Positions 16,966-25,642 are shown, counted from the stretch's first letter. The stretch: 64,000 nucleotides of DNA from Polyangiaceae bacterium (GCA_019637265.1 JAHBVY010000001.1:868001-932000); one strand, 5' to 3'. Program-made: numbers and translations. Notes: a model not told the origin generated them from the letters alone.

Positions 16966-19900
16966 ATGAAGAAGCTGCTCGAGCTGTGCCTCCGCTGGCG
17001 CCTGCTGGTGCTCGCCTTCGTGGTGCTGGTCGTCGCGGTCGGCGTCGACAGCGGCCGGCGCCTGCCCATCGACGCCGTGCCCGACATCACGAGCCTGCAG
17101 GTGCAGGTGCTGACGGACGCGCCCGCGCTCGGCCCGGTGGACGTGGAGCGCACCATCACGGCGCCGGTGGAGGCGGCGATGAGCGGGCTGCCCGGCGTCG
17201 AGCAGATCCGCAGCGTGTCGCGCTTCGGGCTCTCGGCGGTCACCGTGGTGTTCGAGGAGGGGACGGATTTGCTGCGCGCGCGCCAGCTGGTCGGTGAAAG
17301 GCTCAGCCACGCGCGGGAGCAGCTCCCGGAGGACGCGCGACCCGAGCTGGGGCCGCTCAGCTCGGGGCTCGGGGAGATCGTCCAGTTCGAGGTGCGGAGC
17401 AGTCGGCCTTGCCCACCAGGAAGTGAGCCCAACGCACCCAACACCGCGAGCTGCCACACGGCGATGGAGCTGCGCGAGCTGCTCGATTGGTTCGTCTCCT
17501 TCGAGCTCCGCTCGGTGAAGGGCGTGGTGGAGGTGAGCTCCTTCGGCGGCGAGCTGAAGACCTACGAGGTGGAGGTGCTGCCCGAGCGCCTGCGCGCCGT
17601 AGGCGTCTCGCTGAACGACCTCTATCGCGCGCTGGAGGAGAACAACGCGGTCAAGGGCGGCGGCTACCTGGTGCGCGCCGGGGAGCAGCTCCTGGTGCGC
17701 GGCGAGGGCCGGCTACAAAGCCTCGAGGAAATTGGCGACGTCCTGATCGACACCCGGGAGGACGGCGTGCCGGTGCGCGTGCGCGACGTGGCGCGGGTGC
17801 ACCTGGCCCCGATGATCCGCCAAGGCGCGGTGACGCGCGACGGCGGGGGTGAGGCGGTGACGGCGATCGTGCTGATGCAGATCGGCGCCAATAGCCGCGA
17901 GGTCACCCGCGACGTGAAGGAGCGGCTCGCGAAGATCGAGCCCGCGCTGCCGCAGGGGGTCACAATCCACCTGCTGTACGATCGCTCGGAGCTCGTCGAT
18001 CGCACCATCCGCACGGTGGCCACGAACCTCGCCGAGGGCGCGCTGTTCGTGGTCGCGGTGCTGTTCTTGCTGCTCGGCAGCATCCGCGGCGGGCTGATCG
18101 TCGCCGCCGCGATCCCGTTCGCGATGCTGGTGGCGTTCACCGGGATGTACGCGCTCGGGCTGAGCGGCAACCTGATGAGCCTCGGCGCCATCGACTTCGG
18201 CATCGTCGTCGACAGCTCCATCATCGTGGTGGAGAACGCCGTGGTGCACCTCGCCGCCGCCGCGCGCGGCCAAGGTCGTCCGCTGAGCTACCAAGAAGCC
18301 GCCGATCGCGTGCTGAGCTCCACGCTGGACGTACGCAAGGCCGCGCTGTTCGGCGAGGCGATCATCGTCATCGTCTACGTCCCCATCCTCACGCTCAGCG
18401 GCATCGAGGGGAAGATGTTCAAGCCGATGGCGATCACGATGCTGTTCGCCCTCGCGGGCGCGTTCATCGCGTCGCTCACCTTCATCCCGGTGCTGGTCGC
18501 GATGTTCCTGCGCGGCCCGGGCGCGCACCGTGAGCCGCTGCTCGTACGACTGCTCGGCCGCGTGTACCCCAGGCTCCTCGCTGCCTTCATGCGCGCGCCG
18601 CGGCGGGTGCTGGCGGGCTGCCTGGTGCTGCTCGCGGGCGCCGGGCTCCTCGGCTCACGCATGGGCGCGGAGTTCGTGCCCCAGCTGGATGAAGGCGCGC
18701 TCGCGATCCAGATCTTGCGGCTGCCGAGCGTCTCGCTCGAAGAGAGCATCCAAGGCGCGACCCGCTTCGAGCAGGTGATCCGCGAGTTCCCGGAGGTGAT
18801 CACGGTGGTCAGTAAAACGGGCCGCGCGGAGATCGCGACGGATCCGATGGGCGTCGAGCTCTCGGACTCGCTCATCATGCTGAAGCCGCGGGAAGAGTGG
18901 ACCACCGCCAAGACGCGGGAGGAGCTGGCCGAGCGTATCTCCGCGCGGCTCACGGAGGCGTTGCCCGGCCTGGGCTTCTCCTTCTCGCAGCCGATTGAGC
19001 TCCGCATGGCCGAGCTCATCAGCGGCACTCGATCCGACGTCGCGCTGACGATTTACGGCGACGACCTGGCGACCCTCGAGCGCCTCAGCCTGCGCGCCCA
19101 GCGCGCGCTAGGTCAGATCCCCGGCGCGACCGACGTGCGCGCTGAGCAGCTGACCGGACTACCCACGTTGGAGGTCGCCATCGATCGCGCCGCCGCGTCG
19201 CGCTACGGCGTCTCCGCGAGCGACGCGCTCGCCGCGGTGGAGGCGCTGGGCGGGCGCGCCGTGGGCCAGGTGTATGAAGGCGAGCGACGCTTCCGCCTCC
19301 AGGTGCGCGTCCCCCAGGCGCTGCGCGAGGACGCCGATCAGGTGCGCGAGCTGCCGGTGAGCGGAGCCCGCGGTCCGTTGGTGCCGCTCGGTCAGATCGC
19401 GACGATTCAGGTCATGGACTCCCCGGCCAGCGTCTCGCGTGAGGCGGTGCGCCGCCGCACCACGGTGGAGGCCAACGTGCGCGGGCGCGATCTCGCGTCG
19501 TTCGTCGCGGAGGCGGAGCGCGCCGTGCGCGAGGAGGTGCCGCTTCCTCCCGGATACACGGTGCACTGGGGTGGTCAGTTCGAGAACCTGACGGCGGCCA
19601 CCGAGCGCCTCGCGGTCGCGGTGCCGCTCGCGCTGGGGCTCATCTTCGTGCTGCTCTACATGGCGTTCGGGCGCCTGAAGCCAGCGCTGCTCATCTACTT
19701 GAACGTGCCGTTCGCGGCGGTGGGCGGCGTGGCGCTGCTCGCGCTGCGCGGCTTGCCTTTCTCCATCAGCGCCGCGGTCGGGTTCATCGCGCTGTTCGGC
19801 ATCGCGGTGCTAAACGGCGTGGTGCTGCTCACCACGGTGCAGAAGCATGAGGCGCAGGGTCACTCCTCGTTCGAAGCGGCGCGGCTCGGCGCGCTGTCAC

Positions 19901-20106
19901 GCCTGCGCGCGGTGGTGATGACCGCCGCGGTGGCGACGCTCGGCTTCCTCCCCATGGCGCTGTCGCAGAGCGCCGGCGCCGAGGTGCAGCGCCCGCTCGC
20001 CACGGTGGTGATCGGCGGCCTCGTGAGCGCGACTTTGCTCACCCTGTTCGTGCTGCCGACGCTGTACGCCTTCATCTACCGCAGCCAGCGCGAGCCAGCG
20101 ACGTGA
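16966..20106 (+). CDS. Heavy-metal efflux RND transporter (CusA/CzcA family)
   Basis: A 1046-residue inner-membrane proton antiporter of the HME-RND class. It has the twelve-helix layout with two large periplasmic loops. The N-terminal family motif is RRLPIDAVPDITSLQVQV, and helix 4 carries AIDFGIVVDSSIIVVENAV, the HME-type signature with acidic proton-relay residues. The second half repeats the fold (SAAVGFIALFGIAVLNGVVLLT). It starts three bases after the adaptor stop. The metal substrate cannot be decided from sequence alone; Cu/Ag, Zn/Co/Cd and Ni subclasses differ in pore residues that need alignment. Confidence 0.95.
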   Translation: MKKLLELCLRWRLLVLAFVVLVVAVGVDSGRRLPIDAVPDITSLQVQVLTDAPALGPVDVERTITAPVEAAMSGLPGVEQIRSVSRFGLSAVTVVFEEGTDLLRARQLVGERLSHAREQLPEDARPELGPLSSGLGEIVQFEVRSSRPCPPGSEPNAPNTASCHTAMELRELLDWFVSFELRSVKGVVEVSSFGGELKTYEVEVLPERLRAVGVSLNDLYRALEENNAVKGGGYLVRAGEQLLVRGEGRLQSLEEIGDVLIDTREDGVPVRVRDVARVHLAPMIRQGAVTRDGGGEAVTAIVLMQIGANSREVTRDVKERLAKIEPALPQGVTIHLLYDRSELVDRTIRTVATNLAEGALFVVAVLFLLLGSIRGGLIVAAAIPFAMLVAFTGMYALGLSGNLMSLGAIDFGIVVDSSIIVVENAVVHLAAAARGQGRPLSYQEAADRVLSSTLDVRKAALFGEAIIVIVYVPILTLSGIEGKMFKPMAITMLFALAGAFIASLTFIPVLVAMFLRGPGAHREPLLVRLLGRVYPRLLAAFMRAPRRVLAGCLVLLAGAGLLGSRMGAEFVPQLDEGALAIQILRLPSVSLEESIQGATRFEQVIREFPEVITVVSKTGRAEIATDPMGVELSDSLIMLKPREEWTTAKTREELAERISARLTEALPGLGFSFSQPIELRMAELISGTRSDVALTIYGDDLATLERLSLRAQRALGQIPGATDVRAEQLTGLPTLEVAIDRAAASRYGVSASDALAAVEALGGRAVGQVYEGERRFRLQVRVPQALREDADQVRELPVSGARGPLVPLGQIATIQVMDSPASVSREAVRRRTTVEANVRGRDLASFVAEAERAVREEVPLPPGYTVHWGGQFENLTAATERLAVAVPLALGLIFVLLYMAFGRLKPALLIYLNVPFAAVGGVALLALRGLPFSISAAVGFIALFGIAVLNGVVLLTTVQKHEAQGHSSFEAARLGALSRLRAVVMTAAVATLGFLPMALSQSAGAEVQRPLATVVIGGLVSATLLTLFVLPTLYAFIYRSQREPAT

Positions 20107-20133
20107 CAGCCCGCTTCGAGGTAACCTCGACCC

Positions 20134-20988
20134 GTGCGTCTCGTCCCTCGGCTGATCCTCACGACCCAGCTCGGGGTTTTGGGGGTTTGCCTGCACCGCG
20201 CCGCAACCGCCGCGCCAGGCGGTGGCGCTGAGCGCGCTAGCCCTACGAACGGAAGCGCCGCGCGTGCTCCAAGCGGTGGCGCTGCGAGCGCCGCAGCTGG
20301 CAGAGGCACTGCAACGCCCACACCCCACGACGCGAGCCAAACATCAGTCTTCCTAACTGAACCACCCACCCCCGCCGATCCCGACACCACACGCCGCCTC
20401 GACTACCTCACCCGCGTGCTGACCGACAGCGCGCCGCGCGAGCGCCTGTGGCACACCGGCTGGGCGCTTGGGTTCGCTGCCCTGACGGTCGGTCAGGCTT
20501 ACTTCTTCTTCACGCTGGACGACCCGGCCGAGCGCGTCCTCAACGGCGTGGGCGGCTTCATGAGCGGCCTCGGCTTCTTGGGGCTCCTGGTGCTCCCCAA
20601 CCCCGGGCTCCACGCGGATCATGAGCTCGCCCGCATGAGCCGCAGCACGCCCGCCGAGCGCGCCCGGGCGCTCGACACCGCGGAGGAGCTGCTGCAAGGC
20701 TCCGCCGAGGCCATCTGGATGAAGCGCGACCCGCTCGCGGTCATCCTGCCTTACCTCGTGAGCGTCAGCTCCGCGACCTACGTCTATTTGCGCTACGACG
20801 CGCTGTGGCCCGCGCTCCGCACCCTGACCGGCGCCGCCGCGGTGAACATCGCCCACTGGCTCACGCGCCCCACCGGCAACCTCGAGACCTCCCGCCGCTA
20901 CCGCGGCGAGCGCGCGGCGCTCAGCGTCACCTTTGCCCCGCTGCTCGGTGACGGGAGCTACGGCCTGGGGGTCGTGGGGCGGTTCTGA
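20134..20988 (+). CDS. Exported/membrane protein of unknown function with a repeat-derived N-terminus
   Basis: A 284-residue protein of no recognised family. A predicted signal segment (LILTTQLGVLGVCLHRA) is followed by an Ala/Gly/Pro-rich low-complexity stretch to about residue 85. A conserved-looking part follows with hydrophobic segments (WALGFAALTVGQAYFFF; GFMSGLGFLGLLVLP; LPYLVSVSSATYVYL), and it ends as an outer-membrane-like strand (GDGSYGLGVVGRF). The bases for residues 14-32 coincide with the R4 element also found at 12400. It starts at GTG 20134, 27 bases after the efflux pump gene, so it may be co-transcribed with it. Confidence 0.65.
   Translation: MRLVPRLILTTQLGVLGVCLHRAATAAPGGGAERASPTNGSAARAPSGGAASAAAGRGTATPTPHDASQTSVFLTEPPTPADPDTTRRLDYLTRVLTDSAPRERLWHTGWALGFAALTVGQAYFFFTLDDPAERVLNGVGGFMSGLGFLGLLVLPNPGLHADHELARMSRSTPAERARALDTAEELLQGSAEAIWMKRDPLAVILPYLVSVSSATYVYLRYDALWPALRTLTGAAAVNIAHWLTRPTGNLETSRRYRGERAALSVTFAPLLGDGSYGLGVVGRF
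20173..20228 (+). repeat. R4 half-element within a signal-peptide coding region
   Basis: GGGGTTTTGGGGGTTTGCC (20173-20191) and the following bases up to GCCAGGCGG align with 12400-12450. Here it is read as coding sequence within the N-terminus of the 20134-20988 protein. Confidence 0.55.
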
Positions 20989-21180
20989 GGCACCTCGTAC
21001 GCGTATCTGACTTCCTGCGCGCTATCCCAACCGTAGCACCTCGAGGCGCCGTCGACGGACCGCGCCCCTCGACGCCTTGCATCCACTGTCAGGAGCGGAG
21101 CAGTTCACTGCCACCCATCGCCGTGTAGGACGCCGCTCGCCGCGCCCTCGCTCACGGGCGGTCTGGATCGATGGCTCGAA

Positions 21181-22128
21181 GTGGTCTCGGAGCCCGAAGT
21201 TGGCTATCACCGGCGCGTGGCAGGGCTCGAGTACAAGCGCCAGGTGCGGCTGCCGGAGGAGTTCTTCCTCCGGCAGGAGCCGGCGCTGCGGCGACCCCTG
21301 CCGCGCTGGCCGTGGCTCGGCGCCGCGTGGCTCGGGTTCACCGCCCTGTGCCTGCACCTCGGCGCCGGGCGGCCGCTGCCTGATTGGCTGCGGATGGCTG
21401 GGGAGCGGGTGGCGGAGGCACCTGTCGCTCAGCGTGCTCCGGTGCAGGCGGGTGGGCAGCAGCACGGGGGGCCGCGGGGGGTGATGGGGGGTGTTGCGGT
21501 ACCTGTGTTGGGTGGGGGTATTGACGATGTAGGCGCGGGGGGCGCTGAGGGCGAGTCGGATGAAGACAGTGGCTCTGACGATGTACTTGGGGCACGAGCC
21601 TTGGCGAGGGGGGTGGCTGGCGCTGGTTCAGGCAAACCCCCTGACGAAACTGCAAGCGAGCCAAGCCCTGACCGCCCGCGCCCTGAGCCCACCGGTGAAG
21701 CGCCTGGTATGAGCGCTGCGCTGGCCGCACCCTTGGAGGCGCCCTTGGACGCCGACCCAGCCGATGAGGAGGTGAAGGCGCCACGCGCGGCGGCGTCGCA
21801 GTCGAGCGTGGGGCAGAGCTGTGAGGCGGCGGCGGCGCAGAGCTCCCGCGAGATCGCGCCGGGCGCCGCGAGGCCGCCGGACGTCAGCCGTCAAGCCTTC
21901 GCGGCGGTGCTCGACTCGGGCAGCTACTTCAGCCACTGCGGGGTACCCGGCTCGATGAGCGTGTCGCTGTGCGTCGCGGTCCAAGAGGGGCGCGCCGTGG
22001 GCGTCACCGTGCGGACGGACCCGGGCTCCGCCGCGATTCAGGCGTGCATTGGGCGCGCGGTGCGCGGCCTCGGCTTCCCGCGGCACCCCGATCTCGACGT
22101 GGTGCGCACACATTTCTCTGCGGAATGA
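21181..22128 (+). CDS. AgmX/TonB-like membrane-anchored protein with long disordered linker
   Basis: Up to 315 residues. A short basic cytoplasmic part (EYKRQVRLPEEFFLRQ) precedes one membrane helix (WLGAAWLGFTALCLHLGAG). A long Gly/Glu/Pro-rich disordered region follows, then a compact C-terminal domain (FAAVLDSGSYFSHCGVPGSMSVSLCVAVQEGRAVGVTVRTD..IQACIGRAVRGLGFP). That terminus resembles the AgmX/PglI C-terminal domain of myxobacterial gliding and envelope proteins, which is related in shape to TonB. Start is GTG 21181 or GTG 21217. No partner ExbB/ExbD-like genes are nearby. Confidence 0.65.
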   Translation: MVSEPEVGYHRRVAGLEYKRQVRLPEEFFLRQEPALRRPLPRWPWLGAAWLGFTALCLHLGAGRPLPDWLRMAGERVAEAPVAQRAPVQAGGQQHGGPRGVMGGVAVPVLGGGIDDVGAGGAEGESDEDSGSDDVLGARALARGVAGAGSGKPPDETASEPSPDRPRPEPTGEAPGMSAALAAPLEAPLDADPADEEVKAPRAAASQSSVGQSCEAAAAQSSREIAPGAARPPDVSRQAFAAVLDSGSYFSHCGVPGSMSVSLCVAVQEGRAVGVTVRTDPGSAAIQACIGRAVRGLGFPRHPDLDVVRTHFSAE

Positions 22129-22147
22129 TGCCGTGTCGTCTGACTTC

Positions 22148-22200
22148 GAGCGACCTGACGCTGAGCGACCTGACGCTGAGCGACCTGACGCTGAGCGACC
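22148..22200. repeat. 15-bp tandem repeat, about 3.5 copies
   Basis: Unit GAGCGACCTGACGCT, starting at 22148, 22163, 22178 and 22193. It lies between the AgmX-like gene and the DTW gene. If the DTW protein starts at GTG 22133 it is translated as repeated ERPDA pentapeptides. A copy-number change would keep the frame. Confidence 0.85.
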
Positions 22201-22306
22201 GATACCGTGCGCTGAGCTGACGAACTACGTCGAACGCGCGGACGGCCCTGAGCTTCCCTTGACGTCCACTGAGCTGACGAAGAGCCTCAAGCGCTCGCAT
22301 CAACCG

Positions 22307-23002
22307 ATGAGCAGCGTAGCTGCCGCAGCGATCCACGCGGCCCTGACGCGAGACTGCCCGGATGATCCAGCGCGCCGCCCGAGCGGCCGCGGCTACCGAG
22401 CTTCGCGCTGTGAGGCGTGTCGCGCGGCGCTCCCCTTCTGCTTCTGCGCCGAGCTCCGCCCCATCGCGTGTGAGACGCGCGTCCTGGTGGTGATGCACGC
22501 CCTGGAGCGGCACCGTCCGACCAACACCGGGCGCTTCGCGGCGGCGCTGCTCCGCGACGCGCGGCTCGTGATCCGCGGCGCGCGCGGTGAGGGCCTGAGG
22601 CCGCTGCCGATCGATTTTTCGGCGCTGGACGAGCACCCGGAGGGCGTGCTCCTGCTCCACCCGGGGCCGGGCGCTGCGCTGCTCGATGAGCGGTACCTGA
22701 AACCGTCAGGTCCACTCACCTTGGTGGTGCCGGACGGCACCTGGACCCAGACGCGGCACATGCTGCGACGGGAGCCGCGCCTCCGGGCGCTCCAGCGCGT
22801 GGCGCTGCCGCCCGGCGCGCCCAGCCGCTACACGCTCCGGCGCCGCGTACACGAAGACGGCGTGTGCACCTTGGAGGCGATCGGTCGCGCGCTCGCGGTG
22901 CTGGAGTCTCCGTCGCTCGAAGCAGAGCTCGAGCGCGTGCTCTCACTGGTGCTGAGCGCCACCGAACGCGCGCGGGGGCAATCGCGAGGTGACTCGGAGT
23001 AG
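22307..23002 (+). CDS. DTW-domain protein, probable tRNA uridine aminocarboxypropyltransferase
   Basis: About 231 residues from ATG 22307, matching the usual family length. A zinc-binding CEAC..FCFCAEL segment precedes the core HALERHRPTNTGRFAA, and the namesake DTW-type motif is DGTWTQTRHM. Family knowledge: TapT-type DTW enzymes transfer the aminocarboxypropyl group from S-adenosylmethionine to uridine in tRNA, cytosolic. The same frame is open upstream through GTG 22133 and the 22148-22200 tandem repeat, which would add a 58-residue acidic tail; no good ribosome site decides between them. Confidence 0.85.
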   Translation: MSSVAAAAIHAALTRDCPDDPARRPSGRGYRASRCEACRAALPFCFCAELRPIACETRVLVVMHALERHRPTNTGRFAAALLRDARLVIRGARGEGLRPLPIDFSALDEHPEGVLLLHPGPGAALLDERYLKPSGPLTLVVPDGTWTQTRHMLRREPRLRALQRVALPPGAPSRYTLRRRVHEDGVCTLEAIGRALAVLESPSLEAELERVLSLVLSATERARGQSRGDSE

Positions 23003-23148
23003 GCTTGGTAGGCTGAGCACGCGACTCGTAGGAGGCGCCATAGCCGCATTGGCAAGGTGTGCGTAGAGCGTGCGCGTGCGCCGGGGATCGGCGCTAAGCT
23101 CCGCCGGGTGACACGCTTCAGTCGTCGTGGGCGCCGCCGAGGTCCATC

Positions 23149-24384
23149 GTGACCCGTCGCCTGCCGCTGCTCGGCGCGAGTAGGCATGAGGCGCCGCTCG
23201 CTCCGGAGGCGCGCCCGGTGGATCGCGCGAGCCGCCCTCGCTATTGCGTGTGGGAAATCACCTTGCGCTGTGACCTCGCTTGCCGCCACTGCGGCTCCCG
23301 CGCCGGTCACGCCCGCCCCGACGAGCTCGACACGGAGGAGTGCCTCGACGTCATTCGTCAGTTGGCAGAGCTCGGCGTGCGCGAGGTGAGCCTGATCGGC
23401 GGGGAGGTGTACCTGCGCCCCGACTGGACCACGCTGATCGCCGCCGTGCGAGACCACGGGATGCGCTGCGGCGTGGTCACCGGCGGCCGCGGGATGACCC
23501 TCGAGCGCGCCCGCGCGGCGAAGGCAGCTGGGATCTCTGGGGTGAGCGTGTCTCTGGATGGCCTCGAGGCGGCGCACGACCAGCTGCGCGCGCTGCGCGG
23601 CAGCTTCCAGGCGGCGCGGAGCGCCCTTCACGCGCTTCGTCAGGCTGACATCCCTATCGCCGTGAACACCCAGGTGAACCAGCTGAGCCGCGGTGACCTC
23701 GAGGGGCTCAGCGAGCTGTTGTTCGAGCTGGGCGTCTACGGCTGGCAGGTGCAGCTCACGGTGGCGATGGGACGTGCCGCTGACAATCCGGAGCTCCTGC
23801 TCCAACCCTACGAGCTGCTCGACGTCATCCCGCGGCTCGCCGCGCTCGCCGAGGCCTGCCACGCGCGCGGGGTGCGCTTCGAACCAGGGAACAACGTGGG
23901 CTACTTCGGCCCACACGAGCACGCGCTGCGCCGCGCGCTGCCCGGCCAGCACACCCGGGGCTGCACCGCGGGGCTCGCCACCTTGGGCATCGAGGCCAGC
24001 GGCGACGTGAAGGGCTGCCCCTCGCTGCCGAGCCGTGACTACGTGGGGGGCAACCTACGTAGCAGCACGCTCCAAGACATCTGGGAGCGCGCCGGCGCGC
24101 TCCGCTTCACGCGCGACCGCACGGAAGCAGAGCTGTGGGGCTTCTGCAAGAGCTGCTACTACGCGCGCGAGTGCCGCGCCGGCTGCAGCTGGACCAGCCA
24201 CGTGCTGTTCGGGCGCCGCGGCAACAACCCCTACTGCCACCACCGCGCCCTCGAGCTCGCAGCGAGCGGCCGCCGCGAGCGCCTGGTACAAACCGCGAAG
24301 GCGCCCGGCGAGCCCTTCGACCAAGGCCACTTCGAGCTGGTAGAGGAAGCGCTGGGGCTCAAGCACCCCGACTACGTCGAATGA
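23149..24384 (+). CDS. Radical SAM/SPASM domain protein
   Basis: A 411-residue [4Fe-4S] radical SAM enzyme. The cluster motif is C41-DLA-C45-RH-C48 (CX3CX2C), followed by GGEVYLRPDW and a TIM-barrel. The C-terminal SPASM-type Cys set includes GCTAGLATLGIEASGDVKGCPSLP and CKSCYYARECRAGCSW, binding auxiliary clusters. Such proteins often mature ribosomally made peptides, but no clear precursor gene is seen. GTG 23149 has GAGG seven bases upstream. A 14-codon basic frame (23108-23152) ends by overlapping this GTG; it may be chance or a coupling leader. Its 3' end overlaps the convergent HEPN gene by 26 bases. Confidence 0.92.
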   Translation: MTRRLPLLGASRHEAPLAPEARPVDRASRPRYCVWEITLRCDLACRHCGSRAGHARPDELDTEECLDVIRQLAELGVREVSLIGGEVYLRPDWTTLIAAVRDHGMRCGVVTGGRGMTLERARAAKAAGISGVSVSLDGLEAAHDQLRALRGSFQAARSALHALRQADIPIAVNTQVNQLSRGDLEGLSELLFELGVYGWQVQLTVAMGRAADNPELLLQPYELLDVIPRLAALAEACHARGVRFEPGNNVGYFGPHEHALRRALPGQHTRGCTAGLATLGIEASGDVKGCPSLPSRDYVGGNLRSSTLQDIWERAGALRFTRDRTEAELWGFCKSCYYARECRAGCSWTSHVLFGRRGNNPYCHHRALELAASGRRERLVQTAKAPGEPFDQGHFELVEEALGLKHPDYVE

Positions 24385-24880
24385 GGCTCTCGACTCTCTT
24401 GAGGAATCGTTCGATGGCGCGGGCGACCCCCATCTCGTTGCCCTGGTACGCATCCCAGTCGTCCGTCGATATATCGACAGGTGCGATCACCGACCCCGTC
24501 TGGCTGTCGATGAAGGGGTAACGGTAGCTCACGTCCGAACGGTTCGTGGTGGGCGAGGTGCCATCAACCCGTAGGAGGAGCCCGGCATTATCTAGAGTGC
24601 TGAGTTCGCTGTTGATTTGCCTCAGGAATATCCGCAGGGCCTTAGCGAGATCTGCCTCTGCCTGTAGTCGAGACAGTGGATCGTGCCGATGCAGGAAGAG
24701 CCTTCGGAAGTCCGCATCGGCCAGGCTCCCGCGCCACAAGCGAAGGCCGAGCGCCTTGACCCCCTTCTCATAGGCCTGCTGTAGCAAGTAGCGCCGGTGG
24801 CACTCGGCCAGCACAGTCTGGCGAGAAGCCTCGAGATCTGCGCGAGCCTGACGAAGCCACGCCTTGAGCTCGTCAGACAT
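24359..24880 (-). CDS. HEPN-domain protein (candidate toxin of a two-gene module)
   Basis: A 173-residue all-helical protein. The N-terminal half has the HEPN pattern (LRQARADLEASRQTVLAECHRRYLLQQAYEKGVKALGL) and a following helix with LHRHDPLSRL. R59-x4-H64 and R60-x5-H66 fit the spacing of the HEPN RNase motif, although position in the fold would need a model. The C-terminal part ends with a paired helix (GVARAIERFLKRVESLIRR). Base composition is clearly less G/C-rich than in flanking genes, suggesting horizontal gain. It lies two bases downstream of the 24883-25236 gene, in the same direction. Confidence 0.75.
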   Translation of the reverse strand: MSDELKAWLRQARADLEASRQTVLAECHRRYLLQQAYEKGVKALGLRLWRGSLADADFRRLFLHRHDPLSRLQAEADLAKALRIFLRQINSELSTLDNAGLLLRVDGTSPTTNRSDVSYRYPFIDSQTGSVIAPVDISTDDWDAYQGNEMGVARAIERFLKRVESLIRRSRGA

Positions 24881-24882
24881 CC

Positions 24883-25236
24883 TTACGCAGCGGCCACGTG
24901 ACGCGCGAGGTCGACCAGCGCGGTGGCGTCCCCCGACTCGTCGAGCAGGATCTGGCCGTCGGCGACCTCCCTCGCGAGCGCGGGGTCCCGCTGGAGAGTC
25001 AACTCGAGGCTGCGGCGGGTGCCCGCGATGAGGGCGATCGGGAACCGAAACGCGACACCTGGATTGAAGTAGATCGGCTCCTCAGGCTCCTCCTGCTCCG
25101 GCAAGCTCGGGATCACCTCGAACAGCCACACCAACGCGGGCTCGCTCCGGCGGAACCAGACGGCGGCCGTCGTTGGGTCCTCCGGGAGCGACCGATGTGC
25201 AGCCACGAGCTCCTCGACCTTCTCCAGCGGGATCAT
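24883..25236 (-). CDS. Small protein upstream of HEPN gene, possible degenerate MNT-type antitoxin
   Basis: 117 residues, start ATG 25236. Its end, DPALAREVADGQILLDESGD, resembles the C-terminal part of minimal nucleotidyltransferase (MNT) proteins that accompany HEPN proteins. The central AVWFRRSEPALVWLFEVIPSLP and FRFPIALIAGTRRSLEL could be the beta-alpha core. However, the GSxxxG and DxD catalytic motifs of active MNT proteins are not present. The identification rests mainly on context and size. It may be an inactive or novel partner of the HEPN protein. Confidence 0.6.
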   Translation of the reverse strand: MIPLEKVEELVAAHRSLPEDPTTAAVWFRRSEPALVWLFEVIPSLPEQEEPEEPIYFNPGVAFRFPIALIAGTRRSLELTLQRDPALAREVADGQILLDESGDATALVDLARHVAAA

Positions 25237-25288
25237 GCTGGAGGTATAGCCCGGCCAGCCTCAGGTGTCGCGTTTTGCCAACCTGCGC

Positions 25289-25642
25289 TCAGTCCGGCGC
25301 GGGCATGCCGTACATGGGCACCATGCGCTGGTCGTCGTCGGGTGGTGGGGGAGGCACCTCGGCGCCGTCCTGATCGTCAGGTGGTGAGGGCGGATCGCCG
25401 GGATCGGGGGTGTCCGGCGGGGCCTCGATGGGTGTCTCCGGAGGTGGCGCGGCGGAGCCACAGCCGAGCGCCGTGCTCGCGGCCAGCGCGGCGCCGGCCA
25501 GCGCGCCCGCTCGGCGCCCAAGCCGGCTCACGCCTTCAGCGCGCGCTTCGTGCTTCGCCGAGCGCTCCCCACAGAAAGGGCAGCTTACCTCACTGCTTCG
25601 ATGGTGACGGTGGCACGCGGCGCAGGGGGTGAGCTGGCTCAT
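25289..25642 (-). CDS. Small protein with N-terminal zinc knuckle and one membrane segment
   Basis: 117 residues from ATG 25642. It has a CxxCH..CPFCG pair (CAACHRHHRSSEVSCPFCG), a basic linker, one hydrophobic segment (LAGAALAASTALGCG) and a Pro/Asp-rich tail ending MVPMYGMPAPD. This domain order is common in unannotated myxobacterial proteins. Function unknown. It lies directly upstream of the tandem repeat and the Cys-rich lipoprotein gene, on the same strand. Confidence 0.7.
   Translation of the reverse strand: MSQLTPCAACHRHHRSSEVSCPFCGERSAKHEARAEGVSRLGRRAGALAGAALAASTALGCGSAAPPPETPIEAPPDTPDPGDPPSPPDDQDGAEVPPPPPDDDQRMVPMYGMPAPD

Noticed and set aside
22148..22200. Possible CRISPR-like array
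   Set aside because: Perfect 15-bp tandem units without spacers; no cas genes in the window.
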